Assembly (NCBI RefSeq): GCF_023954305.1
Contig: NZ_JAMLIG010000002.1
Coordinates: 434,001 to 498,000 of the forward strand
DNA: 64,000 nucleotides
Direction: 5' to 3'
From: Mesorhizobium sp.
Lineage (GTDB): Bacteria > Pseudomonadota > Alphaproteobacteria > Rhizobiales > Rhizobiaceae
The number at the start of each line of letters is the position of its first letter. Position 1 is the first letter of the stretch. This document shows positions 17,279 to 25,757 of the stretch, in pieces. Made by a program: the position numbers and the translations under genes. The notes beneath the pieces were generated by a model. It searched no databases. It saw only the letters and a list, made by a program, of their open reading frames with translations, and had not been told where the DNA came from.

Positions 17279-17743
17279 ATGCGCCTCACCCGCCAGACCA
17301 ACTATGCCGTCCGCATCATGATGTATTGTGCGGCCAACAGCGGCCGGCTGAGCCGCATTCCCGAGATCGCATCGGCCTATGGCGTGTCGGAACTGTTTCT
17401 GTTCAAGATTCTGCAACCGCTCGTCGAAGCACGACTTGTCGAAACCGTGCGCGGCCGCAACGGGGGCGTTCGGCTCGCGCGCGAAGCTTCGGAGATCACC
17501 CTGTTCGACGTCGTCCGCGTCACGGAGGAAAATTTCGCCATGGCGGAATGCTTCGAGAACGACGCCGCCGATTGCCCGCTGATCGATTCCTGCGCGCTGA
17601 ACGCCGCCTTGCGCAAGGCGCTGGGCGCCTTCTTCGACGTGTTGGAGAGCTACACGATCGAGGATCTGGTCAAGGAACGCACCGACGTCCGCCTCCTGCT
17701 CGGCATCTCGTCGCCGGTGCTGCCGGTCGCCGCTGCGAGCTGA
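17279..17743 (+). CDS. rirA: Iron-responsive repressor RirA (Rrf2 family)
   Basis: A 154-residue Rrf2-family protein almost identical in pattern to rhizobial RirA: start MRLTRQTNYAVRIMMYCAAN, winged helix SRIPEIASAYGVSELFLFKI, wing RGRNGGVRLA, and cysteines 91, 99 and 105 (AECFE, DCPL, DSCAL), which bind the Fe-S cluster that senses iron. With iron present it represses iron uptake genes through IRO boxes. It is adjacent to and convergent with the hmu haem operon (6-base gap to hmuV). Its own promoter carries an IRO box and an ICE-like box. AAGGAAAG precedes the ATG. Confidence 0.95.
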   Translation: MRLTRQTNYAVRIMMYCAANSGRLSRIPEIASAYGVSELFLFKILQPLVEARLVETVRGRNGGVRLAREASEITLFDVVRVTEENFAMAECFENDAADCPLIDSCALNAALRKALGAFFDVLESYTIEDLVKERTDVRLLLGISSPVLPVAAAS

Positions 17744-17749
17744 CAATTC

Positions 17750-18541
17750 CTAAAGCGTCGCCGATTGCGGCAGCACGAAAGGCGCTCCTCCGGCCGGCGT
17801 CACGCCGACTCTCAGGCCGCATTCGAACACCCGGCTGATCCGTTCGTCGACGAGGACCTGGTCCGGTCCACCCACCGCCTCCGCCCTCCCATGATGCATC
17901 ATCACAATCCTGTCGGCGAACATCGCCGTCAGGTTGAGGTCGTGCAGGATCGCCACCACGCCGCCCCCCGCCTTGGCGAAATCGCGCGCGATTCCCATGA
18001 TGATCAGCTGGTGCTTGATATCGAGGCTGGACACCGGCTCGTCGAGCAGCAGGAACCGTGCCTGGCCGTCGAGAACCGGCTGCCAGACCTGGCACAGCAC
18101 GCGGGCGAGCTGGACCCGCTGCTGCTCGCCGCCGGACAGTTCCTGATAGAACCGACCGGCGAAGCCGGCGAGGTCGACGCGCCTCAGCGCCTCCTCGGCC
18201 AGATGCGCCAGTGCCGGACCCGTCACGCCCGAAAGCCCGCTGGTCAGGCCGAGGCGCACGATCTCCAGCACGGTGAACGGGAAGGACAGGCTCGTCGCCT
18301 GCGGCAGCACGGCGCGCAGCCCCGCCATCTCCCAGGGCTTCATCGTCCGCAGTTCGCGGCCGGCGAACATGATCGATCCGCGATAGGCCCATTCGCCCGA
18401 GATTGCCTTCAGCAGCGTGGTCTTGCCGGACCCGTTGGGCCCGACGATGGCCGTCACCTGCCCGGCTTCCGCCTGCAAGCTCACACCGGCGACGATTCGC
18501 TTGGCGCCTATGTCGACGCCGACCTCGCTGAGTTCGATCAC
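17750..18541 (-). CDS. hmuV: Haem ABC transporter ATP-binding protein HmuV
   Basis: A 263-residue ATPase energising haem import across the inner membrane with HmuU and the binding protein HmuT. Walker A GPNGSGKTTLLKAI (about 34-47), signature LSGGEQQRVQLARV, Walker B FLLLDEPVSSLD and the switch His in AILHDLNL are intact. It starts with GTG at 18541 after a GAGGGTGCC site. Last gene of hmuPSTUV, 7 bases after hmuU, and convergent with rirA. Confidence 0.94.
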   Translation of the reverse strand: MIELSEVGVDIGAKRIVAGVSLQAEAGQVTAIVGPNGSGKTTLLKAISGEWAYRGSIMFAGRELRTMKPWEMAGLRAVLPQATSLSFPFTVLEIVRLGLTSGLSGVTGPALAHLAEEALRRVDLAGFAGRFYQELSGGEQQRVQLARVLCQVWQPVLDGQARFLLLDEPVSSLDIKHQLIIMGIARDFAKAGGGVVAILHDLNLTAMFADRIVMMHHGRAEAVGGPDQVLVDERISRVFECGLRVGVTPAGGAPFVLPQSATL

Positions 18542-18548
18542 GGCACCC

Positions 18549-19625
18549 TCACAGGTCGACGACGCCGCGTCTGCGCAGCAGGATCCAGAGGAAGAACGGG
18601 GCGCCGGCCGCCGCCGTGACGATGCCGATCGGCAGTTCGGCCGGCGAAACGATCGTGCGGCTGACCGAATCGGCGAGCAGCAGCAGACCGGCGCCGAGCA
18701 GTGCCGCGGCCGGAAGCAGGTAGCGGTTGTCGGGACCGATCACCAGCCTGAGCAGGTGCGGCACCACGATGCCGACGAAGCCGATGCCGCCCGACACCGC
18801 GACCGAGGCGCCGACCGCGCCCGCCACGGTGACGATGGCCACCGACTTCACCTGCTGCACGGGAATGCCGAGATGGCTTGCGGCCGATTCGCCCAGCGCC
18901 AGCGCGTTAAGCCCGCGCGCCAGGAACGGCGCCGCGGCGAGCGCGAGCGCGATGATCGGGCCGGCGGCGGCAATCTTGAGCCATGTTGCCCCCGCCAGCG
19001 ACCCGAGCCCCCAGAAGGTCAGGTCGCGCAGTTGCCCATCGTCGGCGATATAGACCAGCAGCCCGGAGAACGCTCCCGCCATCGCGCCGAGCGCGATGCC
19101 CGCCAGCAGCATCGTCGCAACCGAGGTCTGGCCGCGCCGCGTCGCGACACGGTAGAGCACCAGCGTCGTCAGCAGCCCGCCGAGGAAGGCGGCCAGCGGC
19201 AGCGAGTAGATGCCGAACAGCGCGGTGAGCGGCGCGAGCGACGTGCCGCCCAGAACGATGACGGAAATCGCGCCGAGTCCCGCGCCGGCGGAGACGCCGA
19301 CCAGCCCCGGATCGGCCAGCGGATTGCGGAACAGGCCCTGCATCACCGCGCCCGACACGGCGAGCGCCGCGCCGATGAGAACGCCGAGCACGGCGCGCGG
19401 CAGCCTGATGTCCATGACGATGATGCGGTCGCGCGCCGACATCGCGCCCTGCTCTCCCATTCCCAGCATTTCGGTCAGCACCGACAATGCGGACGCATCC
19501 GAAGCGCCGGACGCCAGACTGAACAGAAAGATATGGCCGAGCGCGACCGCGAGGATGACGATGGCCAGCCGCGCCCGCTGGCGCCGGTCGCCCTCGTGGG
19601 AAGCTGCCCGCATATTGGCCGGCAT
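18549..19625 (-). CDS. hmuU: Haem ABC transporter permease HmuU
   Basis: A 358-residue inner-membrane permease of the FecCD/BtuC family with about ten hydrophobic segments. Family signatures are LPRAVLGVLIGAALAVSGAV near 75, NPLADPGLVGVSAGAGLGA, and GGIGFVGIVVPHLLRL near the C-terminus, the cytoplasmic loop that docks HmuV. I use the ATG at 19625. A TTG eight codons upstream (19649) would also fit and would leave a 9-base gap after hmuT. It belongs to the hmu operon. Confidence 0.92.
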   Translation of the reverse strand: MPANMRAASHEGDRRQRARLAIVILAVALGHIFLFSLASGASDASALSVLTEMLGMGEQGAMSARDRIIVMDIRLPRAVLGVLIGAALAVSGAVMQGLFRNPLADPGLVGVSAGAGLGAISVIVLGGTSLAPLTALFGIYSLPLAAFLGGLLTTLVLYRVATRRGQTSVATMLLAGIALGAMAGAFSGLLVYIADDGQLRDLTFWGLGSLAGATWLKIAAAGPIIALALAAAPFLARGLNALALGESAASHLGIPVQQVKSVAIVTVAGAVGASVAVSGGIGFVGIVVPHLLRLVIGPDNRYLLPAAALLGAGLLLLADSVSRTIVSPAELPIGIVTAAAGAPFFLWILLRRRGVVDL

Positions 19626-19658
19626 GGGGATGGCGACTTTCTGCAGCAAGGCTGCGGC

Positions 19659-20579
19659 TCAGTTGACGACGCCGTCGCCGTAGAGCGCCTTGGCCAGATC
19701 GCGCGCGGCACTTGCCGTGCGCGGTCCGAAGCCGAGCAGATAGGCGCCGTCCATGCGCAGGATCGCGTCGTTCCGCACCGCCGGCGTCTGCGACAGCGCC
19801 GGATGCGCCTTTAGATCGCTGTTCGCCGCTGCATGATTGCCCTGGTGCTCCATCATCAGGATCAGGTCCGGCTTCGCGGTAACGATCGCCTCGTCGGTGA
19901 GCGGCTTGTAGCCGGCGAATTCGCCGACCGCGTTGATGCCGCCCGCCATCCTGATGATCCCTTCGGCCGCGGTGCCCGTGCCGGCGGCGAGCGCCTTGCC
20001 GCCCTGCATCGACAGGATGAACAGCACCCGCCTGCGCGCGGAAATGCCCGCCGTCGCGGCGATGGCCGCGTCGATGTCCGCCTTCACCTCGGCGACGAGG
20101 GCCTCGGCCTTGTCCGGCACGCCGAGCGCAGCGCCGACGGCGCGGATCTTCTCAAGAATGCCCGGCTCGTCGAACCCCTCCGGGACGGTGGCGAAGGGAA
20201 CGCTTGCCTTCCTCAGGACCTCGATGGCTTCCGGCGGCCCGCTGCCCTCGATGGTGAGGATCGCGTCCGGCGCGATGCCGAGCACGCCCTCTGGCGAGAT
20301 CGCGCGCATGTAGCCGATATCGGGCAGCGCCAGCGCGGCGTGCGGATAGACGCTCGTCGAATCCCGTCCCGCCAGGCGTTTCTCCTCGCCCAGCGCATAG
20401 ACGATCTCGGTGACGGATCCGCCGATCGCGACGATCCGCTGCGCGCTCGCCACCGAGGCCGCGTCCTCGGCCGAGCGGGCTTTCGGCGTCGGCGCGGCAA
20501 GTGCAGCCAGCGTCAGCGCGACAGTCGCCGCCCACATCGCGGCCCGGCGCGCCCGCGTCGTGCGAAGGAAATAGGTCAT
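19659..20579 (-). CDS. hmuT: Periplasmic haem-binding protein HmuT
   Basis: A 306-residue binding protein with a signal peptide (basic start, hydrophobic core, cleavage around residue 37) and the two-lobed periplasmic fold of haem carriers. RIVAIGGSVTEIVYALGEE opens the N-lobe, and Tyr78 in GRDSTSVYPH is at the position of the haem-coordinating tyrosine of PhuT/ShuT. It hands haem from the outer-membrane receptor to HmuUV. The ATG at 20579 follows GAGGAGCAAG and is 10 bases past the hmuS stop. Confidence 0.93.
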   Translation of the reverse strand: MTYFLRTTRARRAAMWAATVALTLAALAAPTPKARSAEDAASVASAQRIVAIGGSVTEIVYALGEEKRLAGRDSTSVYPHAALALPDIGYMRAISPEGVLGIAPDAILTIEGSGPPEAIEVLRKASVPFATVPEGFDEPGILEKIRAVGAALGVPDKAEALVAEVKADIDAAIAATAGISARRRVLFILSMQGGKALAAGTGTAAEGIIRMAGGINAVGEFAGYKPLTDEAIVTAKPDLILMMEHQGNHAAANSDLKAHPALSQTPAVRNDAILRMDGAYLLGFGPRTASAARDLAKALYGDGVVN

Positions 20580-20589
20580 GGCTTGCTCC

Positions 20590-21648
20590 TCAGGCTGCGG
20601 TCGAGCGCGGTCCGCGCGGCAGGTTTTCGACCAGGCCGCGCCAGTCGCCGCGTTCGAACGATCCTTCGCCGCGCTTGCCGAAGAACTGGATGATCAGACG
20701 CCCATCCGCCCCGTAGGCTTCGAGCGAGGTCACGTGGCCCTCGCTTGCCGGCTTGCGCACCGCCCATACCTCGCGGATGTGGTCGAGCCGCAGATGCAGG
20801 TGGAAGGTCTCGTCCAGCACGTTGAGCCACGGCCCCATCGGCTTGATTTCTTTCACTGGTCCGCTGTGGATCTGAATGCAGCCGCGATTCCCGACGAAGC
20901 ACATGATCGGGATCTGTTCGTTGGCCGAGATCCGCATCATCGCCGCCACCGAGTCGTGATCGACCGGCCAGGCGAAGTCTTCGCCCACCAGGTGCACCGC
21001 CTGCTGGCGCGTCAGTTGCAGGTCCCGCAGGATCGAGACGAACTGGTGCACGTCGGTCATCGCCGACCAGCGCGCGCGAAGCTCCTCGACGTCCGCCGCC
21101 GGCTTTGTCGCAGATCCGATCGTGGCGACAGGCGCGACGACGCGCAGCTCCTGTTTCTGGTCCGGATGCAGCAGCGCCGCCACGAGGTCCTCGTAGGCCT
21201 CGACATTCGAGGCCGGCCGCAGGTGAACCTTGTGCACCGCGCCGCCCTCGTCATCGAAGAACTGCAGGCTGCGGCGGACGGCGCCGTCCGTGTCGGTCTT
21301 CGCCACGGCGTAACCATGCGCCCAGACCTTCGGGAAAATGCGCAGGTCGATCTGCGCGCCGAGCGCCATTGCGGCATGTTCGCCGAAAACCACCTTGTCG
21401 TAGACGCCGATCTTCTCGTGCACGGCGCTCTCGTTGCGGGTCAGCGCCATGACCTCGCCCAGCGCCTCCATCCCGGCCAGGAAGGCGGCGACGTCGGGGC
21501 GGATTCGGCGAACCCCCTCGCCGACCCAGGCGGCGACGAACTCGGCTTCCGATATCCCGAGCTGCGCGGCGAGGTCGCGCTCGCGTATTTTCGGATTGTC
21601 GCTGCGCGCCTGGCGGATCGCGGCTGGCGTGGGTCTTGCTGCGCTCAT
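20590..21648 (-). CDS. hmuS: Haem-handling/degradation protein HmuS
   Basis: A 352-residue cytoplasmic protein with two homologous halves (about 20-180 and 190-345), as in HemS/HmuS/ShuS. His201 in MTDVHQFVSIL is at the axial haem ligand position of HemS (TDVHQF). These proteins accept imported haem and take part in its breakdown or delivery. It lies 31 bases after hmuP and 10 bases before hmuT in the same operon. Because an IsdG-type haem oxygenase is encoded across the divergent promoter, HmuS here may act mainly as a carrier; that is inference. Confidence 0.94.
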   Translation of the reverse strand: MSAARPTPAAIRQARSDNPKIRERDLAAQLGISEAEFVAAWVGEGVRRIRPDVAAFLAGMEALGEVMALTRNESAVHEKIGVYDKVVFGEHAAMALGAQIDLRIFPKVWAHGYAVAKTDTDGAVRRSLQFFDDEGGAVHKVHLRPASNVEAYEDLVAALLHPDQKQELRVVAPVATIGSATKPAADVEELRARWSAMTDVHQFVSILRDLQLTRQQAVHLVGEDFAWPVDHDSVAAMMRISANEQIPIMCFVGNRGCIQIHSGPVKEIKPMGPWLNVLDETFHLHLRLDHIREVWAVRKPASEGHVTSLEAYGADGRLIIQFFGKRGEGSFERGDWRGLVENLPRGPRSTAA

Positions 21649-21679
21649 GAGGTCCCGTCCTGAATCTGATGTCGATGCG

Positions 21680-21892
21680 TTACTTGTTGAGGATCAGCTT
21701 GCCCTGCCGGGTGATCTTCAGCCGGTAGAGCGCGCCGTGGTGGTCGATGCCGATCTCGTGCTCGCCGCGGAACAGCGTCGCGCTGTCGATCCGGCGCAGC
21801 GGAACCGGCGATGCCGGGCGCGAAAGGCTGTCGCGGTCGATGAGCCTGTGATCGCCATCGGCCGGCTCGTCGAAGGAAAATCTCGTGTTCAC
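21680..21892 (-). CDS. hmuP: HemP/HmuP small regulator
   Basis: A 70-residue HemP-family protein. The C-terminal half has the family signature RRIDSATLFRGEHEIGIDHH and GALYRLKITRQGKLILNK. In Sinorhizobium and Bradyrhizobium, HmuP is a coactivator needed for expression of the haem receptor gene. It starts with GTG at 21892 (MNTRFSF) after AAGAAGGGA; the nearby ATG at 21902 meets an immediate stop. First gene of the hmuPSTUV operon. Confidence 0.92.
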   Translation of the reverse strand: MNTRFSFDEPADGDHRLIDRDSLSRPASPVPLRRIDSATLFRGEHEIGIDHHGALYRLKITRQGKLILNK

Positions 21893-21959
21893 GGCGGCAT
21901 GTCCCTTCTTTGCGCTCTGCCAGCACTGGCCGGCGCGGCGAAATCGCGATATCGATTGT

Positions 21960-21974
21960 TGACACCGATTATCA
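21960..21974. promoter_or_regulatory. IRO box in the divergent hmuP/hmuR promoter
   Basis: TGACACCGATTATCA fits TGA-N9-TCA exactly. On the + strand it overlaps a TTGACA -35-like hexamer (21959-21964), with TATAGG about 15 bases further on, so RirA bound here would block the hmuR promoter. It is 69 bases from the hmuP start and 115 bases from the hmuR start and could serve both. Confidence 0.75.
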
Positions 21975-22088
21975 TGTTTTATAGGGAGTGCAATACCGGA
22001 GTAAACGAGTCAAGTTTAAATTCGGATCACACGCGATACGAGCCAGCCCCGCGCCAGCCAGTGATCACCAGACAGCAGGAGCGACGAT

Positions 22089-24254
22089 ATGGGGCGGGCG
22101 GTACAGAACAGGGCGGCGCTATGCGCCGCCGCGATGGCGGCATTCGCGGCGATGGACACGGTCGGCGCACAGGAGGCCGACATTGAATCGCAGGACGAAC
22201 AGGTGACGGCCGAGAACGACAAGACGGGCCGCGTCACGCAGCTCCAGCGCGTCGTCATCGGCGCCGGCCGGGAAAAGGTGGCGATCGACACGCCGCAGGC
22301 TGTGAGCGTGGTCGAACAGGAAGAGATCGACGAAGCGCAGCCGCAGACGGTCGGTGAGGTTCTGAGGCGGGTTCCGGGCGTGAACGTCTCCGGTTCGGAA
22401 CGCGCCACCGGCCAGACCTTCAACATTCGCGGCATCGGCGCGCCGGAATCGGCCAATGAAGAGGGTCGCATCATCGTCACGGTCGACGGCGCCCAGAAAT
22501 ATTACGAGCAGTACCGGATGGGCGGCTTCTTCTCCGATCCCGAACTCTACAAGAAGGTCGAGGTCCTGCGCGGCCCGGCCTCCTCGACGCTCTACGGTTC
22601 CGGCGCGCTCGGCGGCGTCATCAACTTCACCACCAAGGATGCATCCGACTTCATCGCCCAGGGCGACACAGGAGCGCTGCGGCTGAAGGGCGCTTTCAAT
22701 TCCAACCGCAACGGCTGGCTCGGCTCGGCGATCTTCGCCCAGCGGCTCAACGAAAACGCCGAATTCCTGCTCACCGGCAATTATCGCCGCGCCGATTCCT
22801 ACGTAACGGGCGACGGCAGCGAAATCCGCAGCTCCGATTTCGCTGCCTGGTCCGGCCTCGCCAAGGGCACGTTCAGGGTCGGCGACGAAGGCACGCTGCG
22901 CCTTTCCTACCAGCAGTGGGACTCCGATGCCGACGATCAGGACTACGCCCAGGTCGGGACCGAGCCGCTGTTCGGCACCGTCGACCGCCACGTCGTCGAC
23001 AAGACGGCGGTCGTCTCCTACGAGAATCCGTTCTCGGACAATGACCTCATCGACCTGAAGATCTCGGCGTCGTTCTCCGATACGACGGTCGACCAGACCG
23101 ATGCCGGAAACCCGGACTTCGGCCTGACCTGCGCGACCAGCACCGTGTTCTGCGATGCGGAATACGGCTACCAGACGTGGCAGTTCAACGCCCAGAACAC
23201 CAGCGAATGGCGTGGCGCGAACTGGGAGAACTTCCTGACCTATGGCTGGCAGACCTCCTACCAGATCCGCTCGGCAACGGCGTTCGACCTGTCGGGCGCA
23301 CCCATTGCCTACGGACACCACCCGGAAGGAACCGACCTCAAGACCGGCCTGTTCGTCCAGAACGAGTTCATCTGGAACGACCGCCTGACGCTCATCCCGG
23401 GCCTGCGGCTCGACTACCGCAAGCTCTCCCCCGACAGTTCCACCACCCTGGCGGAGGAATCCGACGACGTTGCCTTCTCGCCGAAGATCGCCGCCCTCTA
23501 CAAGTTCAACGACACTTTCTCGATCTTCGGCTCGGTCGCCCACACCGAGCGCTTCCCGACTCTCGACGAGACCTTCTCGACGCCCTATCCGAGTCTCGAC
23601 CTGACAAAGGAGAAGTCGAACAATTTCGAAGCCGGTTTTGCCGTATCGGCGTTCGACCTGATCCAGGACGGAGACGGCGTGCAGTTGAAGACGACCGGTT
23701 TCTACAACGACATCACCGATCTCATCTACCGCCAGTGTTCGAGCGCCTCGTCATGCCTGGCGGGCGGCGACGACACCCAGTATGTGAATCTCAGGAGCGC
23801 CGACATCTACGGCGTCGAGATCGAAGCCGCCTACGATTCCGACTTCGTGTTCGCCAACGCGGCCTACACCTACACGATCGGCAAGAACACCTCGCCGGAT
23901 GCCACGCCCCTAACCGAGTATCTGACAACCGTCGCGCCGCACGAGCTGAAGCTCACCCTTGGCGGCAAGGTGCCCCAGCACGATCTGCGCTTCGGCTGGA
24001 ACGCGCGATTCGTCGCCGGTCCGCAGGATTCTCTGCGCGAAGATTCCGACGCGACCAGTGGGCGCTATTCCTCCGCCTTCGACGTTCACGACATCTTCGT
24101 CGCCTGGACGCCGAAGGAGGGCGCGATGCGCGGCTGGGAGGTGCATGGCGGCATCGATAACCTCTTTGACCGGCAGTACAAGGAGTTCCTCATGAACGAC
24201 CCGGCAAAGGGCCGCACCTTCAAGCTCTCGCTCGCGAAGCAGATCGGCTGGTGA
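22089..24254 (+). CDS. hmuR: TonB-dependent haem receptor HmuR
   Basis: A 721-residue outer-membrane receptor. It has a signal peptide (cleavage near residue 27, VGAQEA), then a TonB-box-like and plug domain (TPQAVSVVEQEEIDEAQPQT, RRVPGVNVSG, FNIRGIG, VEVLRGPASSTLYGSGALGG) up to about residue 190, and a beta-barrel ending LSLAKQIGW with the terminal aromatic residue. FGSVAHTERFPTLDETF stands where haem receptors carry the FRAP box, and TKEKSNNFEAGF follows as usual. The canonical FRAP-NPNL sequence is not exact. It is divergent from hmuP, with an IRO box between, and begins a four-gene transcript. Confidence 0.92.
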   Translation: MGRAVQNRAALCAAAMAAFAAMDTVGAQEADIESQDEQVTAENDKTGRVTQLQRVVIGAGREKVAIDTPQAVSVVEQEEIDEAQPQTVGEVLRRVPGVNVSGSERATGQTFNIRGIGAPESANEEGRIIVTVDGAQKYYEQYRMGGFFSDPELYKKVEVLRGPASSTLYGSGALGGVINFTTKDASDFIAQGDTGALRLKGAFNSNRNGWLGSAIFAQRLNENAEFLLTGNYRRADSYVTGDGSEIRSSDFAAWSGLAKGTFRVGDEGTLRLSYQQWDSDADDQDYAQVGTEPLFGTVDRHVVDKTAVVSYENPFSDNDLIDLKISASFSDTTVDQTDAGNPDFGLTCATSTVFCDAEYGYQTWQFNAQNTSEWRGANWENFLTYGWQTSYQIRSATAFDLSGAPIAYGHHPEGTDLKTGLFVQNEFIWNDRLTLIPGLRLDYRKLSPDSSTTLAEESDDVAFSPKIAALYKFNDTFSIFGSVAHTERFPTLDETFSTPYPSLDLTKEKSNNFEAGFAVSAFDLIQDGDGVQLKTTGFYNDITDLIYRQCSSASSCLAGGDDTQYVNLRSADIYGVEIEAAYDSDFVFANAAYTYTIGKNTSPDATPLTEYLTTVAPHELKLTLGGKVPQHDLRFGWNARFVAGPQDSLREDSDATSGRYSSAFDVHDIFVAWTPKEGAMRGWEVHGGIDNLFDRQYKEFLMNDPAKGRTFKLSLAKQIGW

Positions 24255-24691
24255 TCGTGCGGCTCGCGGCATCGCTCCTCGCGCTGACCTCCCTGGCCGC
24301 GGTGCCGCTCGCTCCGGCGCGGGCGCAGACCGCCGCGCCGGAGCGGCACGTCTCGCTCGACCTCAACGCCCTGCAGCCGTCGGAAGGCGGCTGCAGGCTG
24401 ACCTTCGTGGTGGCGAACGGCCTCGACACCCCGATCGACCGCGCGGCGTTCGAAATGGCGCTGTTCGACAAGGCGGGCGTCGTCGACCGCCTGACCGTGC
24501 TCGACTTCAAGGCGCTGCCCGCTGGCAAGACCAAGGTCAGCCGCTTCGACCTCAAGGGCGTCGACTGCGCCAATGTCGGCCGCGTGCTGATCAACGAAGC
24601 GACCGACTGCGGCGGCGCCGGCACCCCGGCCGACGCGTGCCTCGCCGCCCTGAAGACGCAGTCGACCTCCGGCATTTCCTTCGGCAGGTAA
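24251..24691 (+). CDS. Exported protein of unknown function in the haem operon
   Basis: A 146-residue protein starting with GTG at 24251 that overlaps the hmuR stop by four bases (GTGA), so translation is coupled. It has a signal peptide (MIVRLAASLLALTSLAAVPL, cleavage after ARAQ). The mature domain of about 120 residues contains VSLDLNALQPSEGGCRLTFV and four cysteines, and looks like an all-beta periplasmic domain. Similar small exported proteins follow haem receptors in other Rhizobiales. A role as a periplasmic accessory to haem uptake is suggested only by position. Confidence 0.78.
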   Translation: MIVRLAASLLALTSLAAVPLAPARAQTAAPERHVSLDLNALQPSEGGCRLTFVVANGLDTPIDRAAFEMALFDKAGVVDRLTVLDFKALPAGKTKVSRFDLKGVDCANVGRVLINEATDCGGAGTPADACLAALKTQSTSGISFGR

Positions 24692-24753
24692 ATGTCCGTT
24701 CTCGCCGCGCCGCCCGACGCCCACCCGACCCGCCGACACGATCGGAACCCGTC

Positions 24754-25020
24754 ATGAACCTGTTGCGTCTGCACGAGCTCGCCTCCGCCCTTGGCGACGG
24801 CCTTCATCCCGACCTCGCCCGCCTGTTCGAGGAGCGTGCCCGCGTCGAGACCGATCCGCAGGTGGTTCGGCTCTGCGACCATGGCGTGCCCGAGCGGGCC
24901 GGACCTTCTCCCGTCGGCCGGGCCGGCCTATTTGTCCCGGGAAACGTTCTTCGCGTCATCGGTCGCGCGGCCGCGGAACAACCGCCGGCCAGCCGGCACA
25001 GCCTGAAAGGAACCCGTTGA
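24754..25020 (+). CDS. Small unknown protein in the haem operon
   Basis: An 88-residue cytoplasmic protein. The first half (MNLLRLHELASALGDGLHPD, then LARLFEERARVETD) is helical and charged, and the second is Pro/Gly-rich and basic. There is no signal peptide or membrane segment. Its stop overlaps the start of the haem oxygenase gene by one base (TGATG). The upstream gap of 62 bases has no terminator, so it is part of the hmuR transcript. Family not recognised. It may be a small partner of the haem oxygenase or of haem delivery. Confidence 0.65.
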   Translation: MNLLRLHELASALGDGLHPDLARLFEERARVETDPQVVRLCDHGVPERAGPSPVGRAGLFVPGNVLRVIGRAAAEQPPASRHSLKGTR

Positions 25021-25334
25021 TGTATATTGCCATGAACCGCTTCAAGGTTGCCCGCGGCGCCGAAGAGGATTTCGAAAACATCTGGAAGGGGCGCAATTCC
25101 AGCCTGCACGAGATGCAGGGCTTCAAGGAGTTCCACCTCCTCAAGGGGCCGGTCAACGAAGCCGAAGGCTATACGCTCTACGCCTCCCACACGGTCTGGC
25201 AGAGCTTCGAGGATTTTTCGGCCTGGACGAAATCCGAGCAGTTCCGCGCCGCCCACCGCAATGCCGGCACGACGAAGCCGACCTATCTCGGCCCTCCGGT
25301 CTTCGAGGGCTTCTCCGTCATCGAAGGCGCCTGA
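25020..25334 (+). CDS. hmuQ: IsdG/HmuQ-type haem-degrading monooxygenase
   Basis: A 104-residue antibiotic-biosynthesis-monooxygenase (ABM) fold protein. The haem oxygenase residues of IsdG/IsdI are all present with the right spacing: Asn6 (MYIAMNRFKV), Trp69 and His79 (FSAWTKSEQFRAAHR). It should open haem oxidatively and release iron in the cytoplasm. The ATG at 25020 overlaps the previous stop (TGATG). It ends the hmuR transcript, and the order receptor, accessory proteins and oxygenase resembles rhizobial hmu loci with HmuQ/HmuD. Confidence 0.9.
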   Translation: MYIAMNRFKVARGAEEDFENIWKGRNSSLHEMQGFKEFHLLKGPVNEAEGYTLYASHTVWQSFEDFSAWTKSEQFRAAHRNAGTTKPTYLGPPVFEGFSVIEGA

Positions 25335-25373
25335 ACGCCTTCCCGCTATCCGGTATCGCCCCTCCCGCGCGAC

Positions 25374-25565
25374 CGTCGTGCCGGCGGCGGAAGGCCAGCC
25401 GCCCGGTCCGCGCACGCACACCTCCGTCATACCGGCGGCCAAAGGCCAGCCGGTATCCATTCTTCTCTCCGGCTACACGCCGAAAACGCCTGCCTCCGCG
25501 GCATTTCCGGCAGTGCCCACTTGCCGGCGATCAATGGTTCCCGGCTGGCCTCCGGCCGCCGGGAA
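25374..25565. repeat. Three GC-rich REP-like palindromes
   Basis: Copies of a CCGGCGGC-AAGGCCAGCCGG unit lie at 25381-25400, 25425-25457 and, inverted, 25537-25565. Each can form a small hairpin (for example ACCGGC pairing with GCCGGT in the second copy). The surrounding 423 bases (25335-25757) contain no supported gene. Confidence 0.65.
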
Positions 25566-25662
25566 GACGGCCGCGAGATATCCCCCGAGGGGGAGATAGA
25601 GGCTCCCCCGTGCATCGATCGCCCCCGGAAAAAATTGTCTTTCGCCGACAACACCTTGTTCC

Positions 25663-25690
25663 CATTCACCATTCACCACTCACCATTCAC
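25663..25690. repeat. Short tandem ATTCACC repeats
   Basis: Four near-identical 7-8-base units (ATTCACC, ATTCACC, ACTCACC, ATTCAC) run head to tail, followed by TTTTTTT. Similar short runs occur between genes in rhizobial genomes. The function is unknown; it could mark a slippage-prone site. Confidence 0.6.
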
Positions 25691-25757
25691 TTTTTTTATC
25701 CACGCCCTTTCCAGCCTGCCGCATCATGTGCCCCGGTGCGACGCAAAGGAGCCGGCG

